Shown: one piece after another, positions 49,145-60,234 of the stretch
Layout of the letters: each line of letters begins with the position of its first letter
Position numbering within the stretch: position 1 is the stretch's first letter
Assembly: GCA_933228895.1 (NCBI GenBank)
Contig: OW121854.1
Location: forward strand, 58,446,609 to 58,510,608
Source: Platycnemis pennipes
Taxonomy: Eukaryota > Arthropoda > Insecta > Odonata > Platycnemididae
Direction of reading: 5' to 3'
DNA: 64,000 bases
Translations under genes and position numbers: made by a program
Notes under the pieces: generated by a model
What the model saw: the letters and a program-made list of their open reading frames with translations, nothing else
Databases searched by the model: none
Told to the model about the DNA's origin: nothing

Positions 49145-49319
49145 ATTGAGATAATCGTTGGAAACAGCATGTCATTGGAAACCGCAATGTCAATTATAGT
49201 AGCCTGTGTAGTACTTCATAATGTGGGTTTTCAGGCAAAAGAAGATGACCCACCTCTTGAATTAAATGCAGAAGTAGATAGCAATGAAAGGTTTGCTAGG
49301 AAAGTGGAGGATGTCTAGA
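49145..49319 (+). pseudogene. PIF/Harbinger transposase C-terminus relic
   Basis: The + strand frame reads EIIVGNSMSLETAMSII, VACVVLHNVG, FQAKEDDPPLELNAEVDSNE and RFARKVEDV, then TAG at 49317-49319. The AC-V-LHN signature preceded by a 'II' stretch is typical of the C-terminal end of the Harbinger/HARBI1-like DDE nuclease domain. The catalytic DDE residues and the rest of the enzyme are missing. It lies about 0.7 kb upstream of the LD-motif gene exon in the same orientation. Decay upstream is complete, so this is a fossil. Confidence 0.7.
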
Positions 49320-49339
49320 TTTAATTTTCGACGCTTCTC

Positions 49340-49560
49340 TATTATTTTCCCCTGCATTGATGATAGCTTGATGAAAACAATAGTCAATATACAAGAGAAC
49401 ATGAATAATCGGAAAGGCAGGCCTTAGATGAGGCATATGGAACAAGTTTTAAAGGGTGTGAAAAATAAGAATCATATCAATGTTAAGAGGTTAGTTGAGT
49501 AGGGAAACTTCGTCAAACCAATCATATGAATGCTGACAGATGATGATTATGACAATAATA
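49340..49560 (+). mobile_element. LINE-A 3' end, plus strand
   Basis: Coding tail SLMKTIVNIQ and RKGRP, then gtgaaaaataagaatcatat, and the end aaaccaatcatatgaatgct with a gatgatga tail. It matches the complement of the LINE-A ends elsewhere. Confidence 0.75.
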
Positions 49561-49870
49561 ATTAGTTTTCTACCTGTGAAGGTAAGTGTAAATGGACGCA
49601 TAATTCTTCCCACGACCCGTACATTTCATACAATGACCATCTTCAGCCCCTCATAACTCCTATCGTTCCATCCAAGCTACCCGTTCTTCTCCTCCCTCCA
49701 CCCCGCTTACCCAAAATTCTCCTCAATCACGTCCTTCAAAACACTCTCACCCCTTATTACCTTCTCCATCCACACCTTTCTCCGTCTCCTTATTTCCTCA
49801 ATCAACTCCCTTTCCTCTCCTACCGTCTATAGTGGTACTTCATAGTTCGTCCTCTCCGGTAATTAAATGA
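49561..49870 (-). mobile_element. LINE-C 3' fragment
   Basis: ttagttttctacctgtgaag (49564-49583), then C/T-rich text with cttcaaaacactctcacccc and tttcctcaatcaactccc, parallel to 7785-8190. Two different LINE ends therefore abut tail to tail at about 49560. Confidence 0.75.
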
Positions 49871-50009
49871 CTAGTTGACTGATCAAAAACCCTAAACACA
49901 GTTGGTGTACGAAACGAAGTTTTCAATTTTCTTCGTCTTTCCATTTTTTCCAGTGTCGACGGCGTGTGGCGGAGGTTTAGGCTTCCATTAGTACGACAAC
50001 TCCACTCTC

Positions 50010-50130
50010 ATGGCCTTCAGGGAAACCGTTGTCACCCGTCAAACAACCTCGTCCTCCTCGGGAGCACCGATTCATCTCGTCACCGAAACGCAGAGGTCTC
50101 CACAGTCGCCGGAGTGGGATAACACGCTGG
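50010..50130 (+). CDS. LD-motif scaffold protein (paxillin-like), first coding exon
   Basis: This exon opens the only convincing host gene in the window. A strong acceptor (ttttttccag before 49954) shows that an untranslated exon lies upstream. The ATG at 50010 is the first Met after an in-frame TAG in the exon. Forty codons follow, Ser/Thr-rich (MAFRETVVTRQTTSSSSGAP start, SPEWDNTL end), then one extra G before a consensus donor GTGAGT at 50131. That G plus AT from 60077 makes Asp, giving TLDALLEDLQ. LD motifs of form LDxLLxxL bind FAK/vinculin-type partners at integrin adhesions in paxillin-family proteins. The N-terminal extension before the LD motif differs from vertebrate paxillin, which starts almost directly with it. 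Another LD-motif scaffold is possible. Confidence 0.7.
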
Positions 50131-50724
50131 GTGAGTGCACTCCATCCTGCGCGGCGGCTCCTTCTTCCTTCTGTTCATTCGTCTACTGTTCCGTTTCGGC
50201 GCCCGACCGATAAAATCATTTTGCGCCCTTTGTGGATAGGTATTTGGGTAGGAGTAGGAGTTTTAAGAGAAGGAAGGAGGATGGAGAGAAACCTGGTGTA
50301 CCGATAGTTAACGAATAGAATGACGATGGAGGGGCACTACTTTAAGAATATGTTGACTCGAAAACGCATCTTAAAAGAGAATTCTATCACTATCATTCCG
50401 ACAAAAGGGCAAACGATGATTTTAAAACTGCTCGTGAGTAAAATAATTCAAATGATACCTATTTCACCACAACTGAAACTCATTAATCTTGTTAATACGG
50501 AGCATCGGAATGATATCAACATTTGAAATCAATCCTGAGTTATTGCAGTTACACAACAGGAGGATACCACAGCTCCTCTATGAATCAGTTATCGTGGAAG
50601 GCGATCAAAAGCTGAGACCACTTCCACGATGGTGGATAGGTGGGTAATTGAATGAAATAAATAAAGGACTTTATTGCTCTGGGACATCAGTTCTCTAAGA
50701 AAGAAAACCATTTGCAATTAAAAA

Positions 50725-50995
50725 TATGTAAGTAATTGGGTAAGGATAGGAATTTTTCTGGGAATGGATGAGAGGCACCCAGCGTCGGCATTAGCCAACT
50801 CTTAACGAAATGAGTTCCACGATTTAACGTCCCATCCGACGAACAGAAAGCTGAACCTGAGAAGCTGAACTTTCCACTGAGCTCTCATTTAGGGTCATGG
50901 TGAAAAATCTTTTTACTGCCGGGATTTGCAACTGGACCTTCGGAATGAGAGGCTTGTACTCTTAATTACCACGCCAATCCGAATCCCCCCTCTCC
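50725..50995 (-). mobile_element. SINE-A, minus strand
   Basis: ttaacgtcccatccgacgaa (50825-50844) is the complement of the conserved SINE-A body. Then gaaaaatctttttactgccg and a head with cttaattaccacgcc follow. Confidence 0.8.
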
Positions 50996-51477
50996 TACCA
51001 AGCCACCCGGAGTAGAGTACATCTCAAAGTGGATGAGGCGACTTCGAGAATCTTCTCTTTTCCCACTTCTCATTTTCCCCTCATGAATGCCTATAGCGGG
51101 ATTTATTACCACTGTGGGGTTTACTTTCCATCCAAAGGACTGGAGGACATGCCGCACTCTAAGGAGTCAATGCATCCAAAGTGAGGTAAAAGAGATAGAA
51201 ACATTGATCGGAATTCTAAATCGGGTTTTCTGTGAGGATACCCTGGAATCAGCAACCACTCCACCATCCCAACACCGCAGTAAACCAACGATCGTGAGAT
51301 ACGACTACTTGGTCATCTTGCACCCTTCAATCTCATATTGGCTTTGCTCCATTATCGTTATAAATCAATAATATATAGTAAGTTAACGAAAACAAATTTT
51401 TGTAAACTTTGGTTTCTGTGGACAAACACAAACCAAAACCAAAATTCGCAAACCCCAGAGTTAATTCACCATCAATC

Positions 51478-51508
51478 ACCACGTATTTTGCGCTGCAAAA
51501 TACGTGGT
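51478..51508. repeat. short perfect hairpin
   Basis: accacgtattttgc and its complement gcaaaatacgtggt are separated by about 3 nt. No flanking direct repeats are evident. Confidence 0.7.
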
Positions 51509-52279
51509 CGAAAGTTTATTTTTTTTGTCGGGAGTTGCAAACTACTTTGACTTCCTATCGGTATTATGAGGCACTAATAACTTAAATTGTTGACGCACCT
51601 TTAATTAACGTACACACATACATATTATTATTGGTATTATTCTATTAATGGTAAATTTTTGTGGATGATTCATGCTCTTTTTCCTTTTTCGAGCGTCTTT
51701 CCTTACTGTATCACTCGCGTATGAGTTCGGGGAAATAGCCCTGAATATGATGTGCGAGTCGTTCATCGAAACGTCAGCTGAAATGGAGGGCTTAACCCGT
51801 GAAGAATTCGTTCATAAGATAGGGACAAGAACTTTTTTCGTACGCCCACACCCTTTCTATTGCGGTCATCTCAAGTCCCGTACTTGGTGCTCAATGAGCG
51901 AAAGATGGAAGCGTCATTCTTGCCCTCCCTCTTTCCCTGTTCGCCCCCTCCATCCCCCCGAGGCTGCCCATATTTCGTCTCCTTGGCAAATTGCGACTCG
52001 ACAGTGGCAATTAGGAGAGGCCACCCGGTTGGCCAGCGTTAATCTGCGCTTGCTCCGTCGTCATTCATCTCCTCTCGGTTCATCGCTCGAGATGTCCCCG
52101 GCAGAAGGGGATGCTTTGTCGTGGAAGTGATGCGACCAGCCAACGAGTCTCTCAAGGAAGTGAGTCTCCGGCAAAAAGAAATTCTGGAGAATTCTATGTT
52201 GGCATGGGAAGACCGAGGTTACGTTCAAACAGAGATATTTTATTCTCGAATGGAAAACGCATTACAGTATTCTGAATGT

Positions 52280-52350
52280 TTAACGAGGGAAAAGAGGTGA
52301 AGGATGTAATAGAGAATAATAACGTAAATATGAAGAGGTCAACCGAACGT
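52280..52350 (+). mobile_element. LINE-A scrap
   Basis: gaggtgaaggatgtaataga and cgtaaatatgaagaggtc read VKDV and VNMKRS-like residues, matching the complement of 22400-22470. Confidence 0.45.
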
Positions 52351-52879
52351 CTCGCGTCAATTTTCGTCATGCGACACTGAAAACAGACTCCAGATAATGA
52401 GAAGATTCTTGCGTTGAATTTCTTTTAGCAACATAAGTAGAGGGTTGCCACAGAAGCCACTGCAAATGTACTGTGCTTTTGCCTTTCGTCAGTCACTGCG
52501 TAATATTCCTCTTAACCTCTGCTGCGCCTTGAAATAGCCCGAAACCTTAAGTAGCGGAACGAGAGTTCAAAAGGAAGTGAAGAGGCGAGAAGTTTGACCT
52601 CGATAAAAAAAACCCACGCCCCATTGGTGAAGCCCCCACACTTAGCGTTTTCAGGAACGCAAATGGCAGAGAATGAATGCGGCATTAGTATATGCCCAGC
52701 GCTTTCGCCCCCCTTCGAGACACAAACAAAGTTGCTTGCTTACTCTATAATCGTTTGAGACGTGACGCTGTATGAACATATGATAGGTATAATGTGAAGC
52801 TAGCACATAAGGCACAATCACAAGGGATACTCCTCCGAAACCTACTCTAAACATTAGGAAAAAAGTTTGTGTTTAATTT

Positions 52880-53265
52880 TTCTCGCGTATTTAAAATCCT
52901 TATTTTTTCCTCTCCATCTCTACCCATTTTCTATTTCTACCATAACTATTTCTCAATCTTACAGTACAGCCAAAAGTAGTTGACGTTATTCTCAATCTTA
53001 ACTTACTGATGTGCATTGCCTTTCAACACCCCATCAACTTTTCCTGCTTCCTAGAAAGTTTCCGCAACACTCCCCTCTTCTTAGCTACTGTGACTAGTAC
53101 TTCTTTAATTGCCTTCCTCTCCACACGAATTACATTCCCCACCCTTCTCAAAACCCACGCTTCAAACTTGTCAACCTATGCAACCTATGCTTCACTAAAC
53201 AAAAAGTTTTGCAAGAACCATATGATGCCACACTCAGCATCACTAAGTATTGATGACTATTGATA
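52880..53265 (-). mobile_element. LINE-C-like decayed fragment
   Basis: C/T-rich plus-strand text includes ctttcaacaccccatcaac, gtgactagtacttctttaat and atgatgccacactcagcatc, in the order of the complement of a LINE coding tail. It contains the micro-insertion at 52962-52988. Confidence 0.45.
52950..53000. repeat. 27-bp micro-insertion with 12-bp direct repeats
   Basis: ttctcaatctta occurs at 52950-52961 and 52989-53000. Between them sits a 27-bp piece whose last 19 bp, gccaaaagtagttgacgtt, recur with one change at 30910. This looks like an extremely truncated element end bounded by its target duplication. Confidence 0.6.
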
Positions 53266-53400
53266 GTAGCAGAATTAAAACATTTCAATTGATTTCGCAC
53301 GAACTAGGCTGCCTGAAACTACTCCCCCGATCGGAGATATTCTGAACCCCTATCTTGAGCAGTGAGAAAGGCCTTTAAAGTATGCCTGTTCATCCAATCA

Positions 53401-54299
53401 TCCAATCATATTTTTATAGGAAATATAAGAAAGGACGATGTGAGAGGGAACTCTCGACAGAGAAATAAATTCGCTCAAAATTTTAGGAGGGTTGTTCTGA
53501 ACGGGAAAAAACGGCATGAACGAGGTATGATTATGAGAGAAGCAAATATGTGTGCAAGTATCAGGTGGTGTTGAGGACATGAGTGGAATAAAACCAGTTT
53601 CAATAGTCTCTTATAGGTTTTCTCGGCAGCACATACCATGAAGGGGAACTGGGAAGAGGGGCATATATAATACATACATGCTTGCTTTCATACGCAAAAC
53701 AGCAAATACAGTCAAGTTTCTTCAAACTTCACACGCTCTCTCGTGAACTTCCAGCCGCCACTCTAGACTAACCCAAACCTTTCTCTTCCCTCCTTCTTAT
53801 CTCTTCAACGCTCTCAGAAATTGCACCTCCCAGCCCCCTCCATAAAAGCACGTTTCCAACCCCTTCCCCATCTCCCACATACGCCCACGCATCCCCTACC
53901 CCATCGTCCTCCACTTTTTCCTCCTCCGCCCACCCTCCCGCCGTACACGATATAACACCCCCTTTTATCTCCGTGGGCGGGGAGGAGGTGGTTCGCTAGA
54001 AGGGGGGAGGAGTGCACTCGCGTGTGGGATGAGAAAGGGGGGTGGGGAGGCGGAAGGCGTGGGATGGGTGGTCGCGCGGCCGCGAGTGGGAAGTTAACAG
54101 AGGGAGGAATTTAAAGGAGAGAAAGAGGGAGGGACTTCATCTACTACGTATGGCCTTAAAAGTCCGGTGTGTCATACGCAGGCCCGTCCTCCTCGCGGAT
54201 TTATTCCTCACTCCACGCATCCGTTGGTCTACTCGTGTGCGATATGCAGGCATCATATTGCGGTATTAGATTAGCGGTGTACGGTGTATTTATAAACCG
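53401..54299. other. no gene; GC-rich patch 53940-54190
   Basis: Intronic. C/T-rich to 53930, then G-rich (ggggaggaggtgg). The open frames follow from composition. Confidence 0.4.
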
Positions 54300-54480
54300 G
54301 CAACGGTGGCCAGGTCGGTAGCACCGAACCCTGGCCACTCAAAGATTGGAGGTTAGTAGTTGAAATCTTGGACCTGCTATTCTTACTACTGTAACACCTT
54401 GCTGCGTGGTAGCGCTATTTGTTATAGTCTGAATGACATGTTTTTTACATCTCTTAGCATCTAGTCGGAGGGGAAGAAAA
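54300..54480 (+). mobile_element. tRNA-derived SINE (third type, tentative)
   Basis: Head ggtggccaggtcggtagcac (A-box-like) and a degenerate B box ttagtagttgaaatc about 40 nt later, then an AT-rich tail. No second copy seen here. Confidence 0.4.
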
Positions 54481-54769
54481 ACTTCACAACCCAATTTCGG
54501 ATTCTTTTAGCGTCTGCTTATTTAATTCCAGCAATCAAACTCTTCCCCAAACAAAAATTAAACAAACCCTTAACAACGTCGGACTAAATAAAAACCATAA
54601 ATTTAATTTAAACACAAAAAATTTCCAATTAATGAAACCAACAAATGAATATTAAGTATAATAAAACGCATAAAATGAACTCATAACAATGATAAATGTA
54701 TCTTAATAACAAGGTGACACTACCTAGCAGAGTTAATATGCTAACAGAGTAGGTACTTGACAGAATATA

Positions 54770-54992
54770 TCGGTTTGAAATGCAAAATCGTTGGTGATGC
54801 TCTTTAAAATCTTGTTGTAATAGCAGTCTTCAATTTTAAGTGCTCCAACGGATGAGGTTATATTGCACCATCTAACCAAAATCTTAATTCTAAGAACAAC
54901 ACAACACCCATGCATTGGGCAAGATTCGAACCCGTGAAATTTACGTTGCCAGGCCGGTGCGTTAACACCTGGCACCCACGGCCGGCTAGGTC
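54770..54992 (-). mobile_element. tRNA-derived SINE, minus strand (tentative)
   Basis: On the minus strand, gggtgccaggtgttaacgc (A-box region) and gggttcgaatcttgcc (B box, complement at 54920-54935) lie at tRNA-like spacing. The tail extends towards lower coordinates. Structure is too poor for a functional tRNA. Confidence 0.5.
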
Positions 54993-55303
54993 GCGGGTTA
55001 GAATCTCGTCATGGATATTGTGTTTATTCTCAGTTTAAAATTAAAAATCCTCAGTTAAGGCTAGACAATGCGATGTCACCAAAGATGTTGGAGAACCTAA
55101 AAAACGACTTCTACTGCTAACATAAATATTTTACTCCCATCTAAACAATCCTAAACCGGTATAAAACTGATAATAACAATAATAATAATGCTATTCATGA
55201 GAATTTTTATTTCCCACTTTCATTACCAAATTGGTTCTTAGGTTGCTTCGGCGTTGGTCGGTAAAATTTCTCTCTATAGCTTCCCGGGTCTTCCCATGTT
55301 CGC

Positions 55304-55376
55304 TGGCTTGTGGCGACAGCAGCTTCAACCTGAAGACGCTGATTTGAAAATGAGCGACGCTGTTGTCACCATAAGC
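55304..55376. repeat. inverted repeat related to fold-back 2
   Basis: Arms ggcttgtggcgacagcagc (55304-55322) and its near complement at 55358-55376. The loop side has acctgaagacgc as in 25770-25781. No clear target duplication found. Decayed. Confidence 0.55.
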
Positions 55377-56083
55377 CAAAGCACGAGACATAAAATTTTG
55401 ACACCCGGGTCGTGTCAATAAAATTACTAGCTGAAGTAACTAAGAGATATATCATTTAATCAACAATAGATATATTCCACAAAGTTAAGCGTAACACTGT
55501 TTATTCAGTTAAAAAGTTGAATTTTTAAGCAAAGGTATAATGCACGTAAATCACCCCTGGTGGTCAGAGTGGCCTAACAAAAAATATTATTATTATTGAC
55601 GGCCTATAATAAAATAATTCGTGAGCATATAAAATGTGAGTGCATGTAACAGCCATCGAGGGATTATGAAACCAAACTGTTTCCCTGATATTTATCGCTA
55701 GTTACGCGACGGGTGAAAGGTAAATGCGCATGACTAATCTCAGAAGTTTTCCACGAGTGGAATAACGCTTCCTGTGTTGAAAGGAAGAAAGTTGATCTGG
55801 AGCGTTGTTCATCGCCATGATTTCTGGGTCATTTGAATAAGAGCCTCACAAGGGTGGTCTGTCTCCGTGCTTATCTTGCACAAGATAATGTCGTCTCAGA
55901 AGCAGTTCCAAACTACCTAACGCCTTTATTTATGCGAGGGTGAGCGTTTTATGGAGACTCATGAACTATGCCGCTCACTGGACCCATCTGAGTAAATAAG
56001 CTTCCACTAGAACGTACATCTGGAGCTTGCTCCTGGAGGTGAGGCATGGGCAATAACCGTAGCAGAAAATGTAAGACTAGAAG

Positions 56084-56217
56084 CATTTAAATGTTGAATA
56101 AGAAGATGCAACCTATGTAAATTTTCACAGACTTGAATTTGCATAGGTTGCATCTTCTTATTCAACATGAATTTTCACCAAGTGAAAGCCGAATCTATCG
56201 ATTTCATTTAAATGTTG
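56084..56217. mobile_element. fold-back insertion 4 with 13-bp direct repeats
   Basis: catttaaatgttg occurs at 56084-56096 and 56205-56217. The hairpin arms are 56091-56123 and 56136-56168, 33 nt with a single mismatch, and the loop is 12 nt. A 36-nt tail (56169-56204) follows. The tail start gaattttcaccaagtgaaag resembles gaattttacaaagtgaag at 43738-43755, the end of the Penelope-like palindrome. Confidence 0.85.
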
Positions 56218-56399
56218 TTTAGTTGAAAAGGTATAACGATGTATGCCCGAGAAGGTAAAGGAGAAAAAATAAATTTGATGAAAATTCTGAAACGAAGAAG
56301 TGACAACCTGATCTTGAGTCACTATGGCCTTATGAATACAGCCATCGGTGGAAAACCAAGGATAAAATATAATGGAGCAAGAAATGGAGAATGAACAAG

Positions 56400-56700
56400 A
56401 CAGTAGACCCGGTTGGAGTGGTGGATCTAGTACTGGCCTCCTATCCCCAAGGTCCGAGCTCGGATCCCGGTAATGGAAAATATTTTTCACATGCAAGCCG
56501 GCCCCTACTTGAGTGCTTTGTGGAGAGCCTTCGAGTTCAGTACTCCGTCCGTCGAATGGGACGTTAAGCTGTGGTCCTTTAGATGCCCTTCGATTTGGCG
56601 ATTTCGATTTCGAGTGGGCTAATGCTGACAACGGTTTTCACTCCACCCTTCCCCTTCCATCCTTGCGTCTTTTCTCTCAGTCTGAAGCGCTTTCAAGTGC
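56400..56700 (+). mobile_element. SINE-A, nearly full length
   Basis: Head gttggagtggtggatctag, B-box-like gagctcggatcccgg (56456-56470), body cttgagtgctttgtggagag, cgtcgaatgggacgttaagc and ttttcactccacccttcccc. This copy best shows the family consensus. Confidence 0.85.
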
Positions 56701-57739
56701 GGGACAAACTTAAAACCGCAGGTGAGATAGTATATTTACTGATAGAATGGAGAGAAGCTAACAGAGTTCTGTCGCTTCTCTATTTGTTTCTACTGATAAC
56801 ATCGCAATGAACTTTCCCAGTTTTCTAATGAAAATATCTACTCGTACGAATTGGAAGGCAAATACCTTTCCTACCTCGTAACTCTTCCAAATAAATTTAA
56901 GATTCGTTTTTTAGCCTAACAAGTGACCGAGTATGTTATGATCCGCCAGTAGTTTATAAAAAAATGTCTCTTTAAATATTTCCCAGTGCGCCAAGATTGT
57001 GCTTAGAAGACAGCCTTTGACACTTTGACGTAAGATAGACGGCGATCAAAAAAAAAAGAAAAACTCCACTTCTGGGTGATATGATAACGTAGTTCCAATT
57101 TTGCAAACTGTGATACACAGCATGTTGATGAATTCCACCAATCTTACGTTTCACAATAAAAAATAATAATATAAAGAGTAAAACACGGGCGTTGATAACT
57201 TCCTGAGTTACAATTTTAGGGAATATGGTGCTTCATTTGAGTCATCCTTATGATAAATACACATAAAACACAAACAACACGAAATTATATAAATAAATAA
57301 TTAAACGGACTCTGTGTCCAAGAATGGGTTTGTCGCGCCGCACTGCATTATATTGCGCCACAAAGAAAAATATACAGTTTTAAAATAAAATCGCAGAAAA
57401 TGTGGCGCCTAGCCATTTTAATTCCTTTTTCCTTTGATCTGACAACATTCCCTTCGTTACCAAGAAGCTCGGTCAGTTTAGACAGCATTCCCGTCTCATC
57501 CGGAAACCCGGCACAAAAATAACGAAATTTCTAAATCACACATCCCTCGTATTTTGTGTGTGTGAAGTGACAGATGAGTCACCACCCCTCGTGGCCCATT
57601 TCCTCTCACCCCGAAATCATTTTCATGATAAGACCTTCACGTATCAACCTTTAACATGTTCGCAAGTACTTCAGCTCTAGTTGGGGGATGACTGATTTTT
57701 GTCGCTAAGCTTCACGCAACGGGCGGAAGTTTCACGGTG

Positions 57740-58110
57740 GTATGATGAAATCATACGTCAGTTGTGGTTGTATTTGCTGTCAAGTAATTCCCTTCCCAAC
57801 CTTCATCCTTCTCATGGGTAAGATAAGATGGGTTGAAAAGAACGTGAATGAAGAAGCGATAGGGATGGTAGAGGAAAAGAAGTTACTGGGGGAATTAGGA
57901 AGAAGGGGCGAGGATATCTTGAAACATGTGATACAGGGAGGAATGCTGGGCAAGTGGGGAAGAGAGAGGAGAATAACGAGTTTGGAACAACTAAAGTGAA
58001 GTAGGAAGTATACAGCATTAGAGATGGACACCATATGAAAAAAAGGGGCCGGGGTAAGAGATTTATGTCCATCTAAACTTACTTTAACAGTTATATCAGT
58101 AGTAATAGTG
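57740..58110 (+). pseudogene. LINE-C C-terminus and 3' end
   Basis: The + frame up to 57999 ends in EEKKLLGELGRRGEDI, LKHVIQGGMLGKWGRERRIT and SLEQLK. This is the GHIL-type/VIEG/GR-R terminal region of the non-LTR polyprotein. The 3' UTR runs to about 58100 (tgtccatctaaacttacttt). It is one of the better-preserved LINE-C tails but 5'-truncated. Confidence 0.7.
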
Positions 58111-58952
58111 ATACCCTTCCAAAATAATGGTGACATATACATATAACAAAGTATGATGGATATGGAATAAAAAGCTTGGTAATGGCGAATGATTAAATAG
58201 GAGATTATACTATTTATTTAACATCGATCTTGGTAGGTTTCTATTAACCATTTCTACTCTTTTTTGCCACTCTAGAACCTAAGGGTAGTTTTTTTTCATT
58301 CATACAGTCCTAAGAACTCTTGTAGCTCACAAAAAGTTGAAATTTGAAACTAAAATTTTACATGCTCTTGCATCTACAGTATAGTGTTGAAAACTAGTTT
58401 AGCAATACATTTTACTTAAATATGTACATGGATACAAATGCTTAGGGAAATATGACCAGGGAAATCATGGTCAGGGCTACATAAAGCAGAGTTGGGCTAA
58501 TGGCATGGACAAAAATTAGCACAGTGCATGGCAAGCTGTATCTGAATAATGATGAGACCAAACATTTGAATAAGCGTTTGTACTCACCCATCCTCGTTGC
58601 AGGATGTAGGGGAAAGTTTTTTGTTTCCATGATATAGACCCATCATCAATCCACACAGAGTTGAACTTGAATTATGGCATGACATACAAGAACTTTTCTT
58701 GATATCAGCACCTAAAAAATACAATCATAAAATCGAAAAATACAATATAGTAAATCGAGAAAAAAGCATGCATGATGGTGATAGAAAATGATACGTTATC
58801 AGCAATTAGCCTGATTTTGATAGATTTATTTGCTTGAGTTGTATCCTATTGCACCAATAGTCTAATATGCTGGTAACCTCCCCCATATAATTGCAAATCC
58901 TTGACATCACTGTAATTTTGCTGGAGGTGTGAATTTTACATAATTAAGGTGG

Positions 58953-59048
58953 TGTGGTACACAATAGCTTGCAAGCCACTGAAAGGGTGTGTGACAGGGG
59001 GGTTCCATCATCAGGCATACATTAATGTCAAGAATATAACACTTACTT
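58953..59048 (-). mobile_element. LINE-B terminal fragment
   Basis: gcttgcaagccactgaaagg and gtgtgtgacagggggg match the terminal block at 1262-1300. Confidence 0.75.
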
Positions 59049-59559
59049 CTACTCAATTGCTATAATAAGGGTATGGTGAGCCTGGAAATTATGATTCTTA
59101 GGCCAGCATTGCACCAAAAACTTTCAGAATTACCCCCAAAAATTCCCTAATTTTAGGTAAACTTCCTTGAATAATCCTTCTTTTCCGATTGGTATCAGTT
59201 TCTTTCGCCCTCTAGTTCTTGGCAAACTCTTGATAACCTAACACATCTAACTTGACAGGAATTCTAAGATGATTAAATTTTTAACCACTCCTCATCTCAC
59301 CATCACACCTCCATGAAATGGGTAAGGAGGTAAGTTTTCAGTCAATGATATTCCCATGATCATAGATACTCCGATTCATCAAGGTAACAATGTGGAAATA
59401 AGAGTTAACACATGTACCAGTGCCTGCACTAACCTGATGACCGTAATAGTCAAGTTCAAATGGCAGTAGTTTTATTCACAACAAATATACCAAAGACAAT
59501 TACAGGCATTGTTTTTCACTGCTGGGTACAGTGTTAGCTGATGTAACTGTGTTCTGCAA

Positions 59560-59785
59560 TACTATCTCCAATCAGGAACTACTTGTCTCTATTTGAGTGT
59601 GGAGAGCACTTAGTCCAGTGTTCATTCATTGGGTGAGACATTAGCCATGGACCCCGTGACACTTTTGTTAAGAGCAGATGCTAAAACTGATGCCAGGTTT
59701 CTCTCCACCTATTCTCTGATCCCTCATAAATCCTACTTCTATCCAATTACCCACCTATCCTAAATAGCACAAATGAGTTGTCTGT
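59560..59785 (+). mobile_element. SINE-A body fragment
   Basis: tgagtgtggagagcact, gggtgagacattagccatgg (altered ggatgggacgttaagc block), gttaagagcagatgc and caggtttctctccacct. The tRNA-like head is absent or unrecognisable. Confidence 0.65.
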
Positions 59786-60076
59786 CGCCTACCCCAAAGA
59801 CCTTAAGTAAACAATCGGGAACAGAGGCAGCATAAATGATTTTCACAAACGTTTAATCAACTCCTTAAAAATCAAGTGTCTTTCATGCATAAATTCTGTA
59901 ACCAAAGAACCTGAAAACTAAATGAAAGGCCTCTCTGCATTTTGAGACAGCATGGCGGCTAAATTGATTACTTCTAATTAATCACTGAGCTTAAAATGAC
60001 CCATAATAGAAGCACTAACTTTTGCAAGGAAAACCTTTTTAAATGACCACTAACCAATTTATTCAAACCATCTCAG

Positions 60077-60234
60077 ATGCCCTTCTTGAGGACCTTCAAA
60101 CCAGTGTCTCGAGGCCGGGATCAGCTGCCGGGGGAAGCATCAGCCGTACAGGTAGCAGAGGACCTGGTTCCATCAACGGCCCACTGCCAGCAGGGAGCTC
60201 TCCAGGAATGTCGTCTATGCGCACATACAGAGAG
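60077..60234 (+). CDS. LD-motif scaffold protein (paxillin-like), second coding exon
   Basis: The acceptor ccatctcag precedes AT, which completes the split Asp codon. The exon adds ALLEDLQTSVSRPGSAAGG and a Ser/Gly/Pro-rich linker (SISRTGSRGPGSINGPLPAG, SSPGMSSMRTYRE). It ends after GAG at a GTAAAA donor (60235), phase 0. Residues 40-48 of the joined product form the amphipathic helix LDALLEDLQ. The downstream Ser/Gly linker would be disordered, as in paxillin-type linkers. The open frame continues beyond the donor by readthrough only. The motif-reconstituting, in-phase splice is strong evidence that this exon and the one at 50010 belong together. Confidence 0.75.

Larger units (their letters stand above)
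50131..60076 (+). other. intron 1 of the LD-motif gene, about 9.9 kb
   Basis: GTGAGT donor and ttcaaaccatctcag acceptor. The intron holds SINE-A copies (50725, 56400, 59560), LINE fragments (52285, 52880, 57740, 58953), other SINE heads (54300, 54890), fold-back elements (55304, 56084), a micro-insertion (52962) and a GC-rich patch at 53940-54190. Open frames inside, such as 152 codons at 51672 +, show no domain and no matching splice sites. Confidence 0.65.

Noticed and set aside
51405..51440. Second small hairpin near ggtttctgtg / cacaaacc
   Set aside because: Too short and imperfect to separate from chance.
51672..52130. 152-codon frame with a hydrophobic start
   Set aside because: Lies in the intron of the LD-motif gene. 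No domain, and it turns into Pro/Ser/Arg-rich text typical of the local GC-rich composition.
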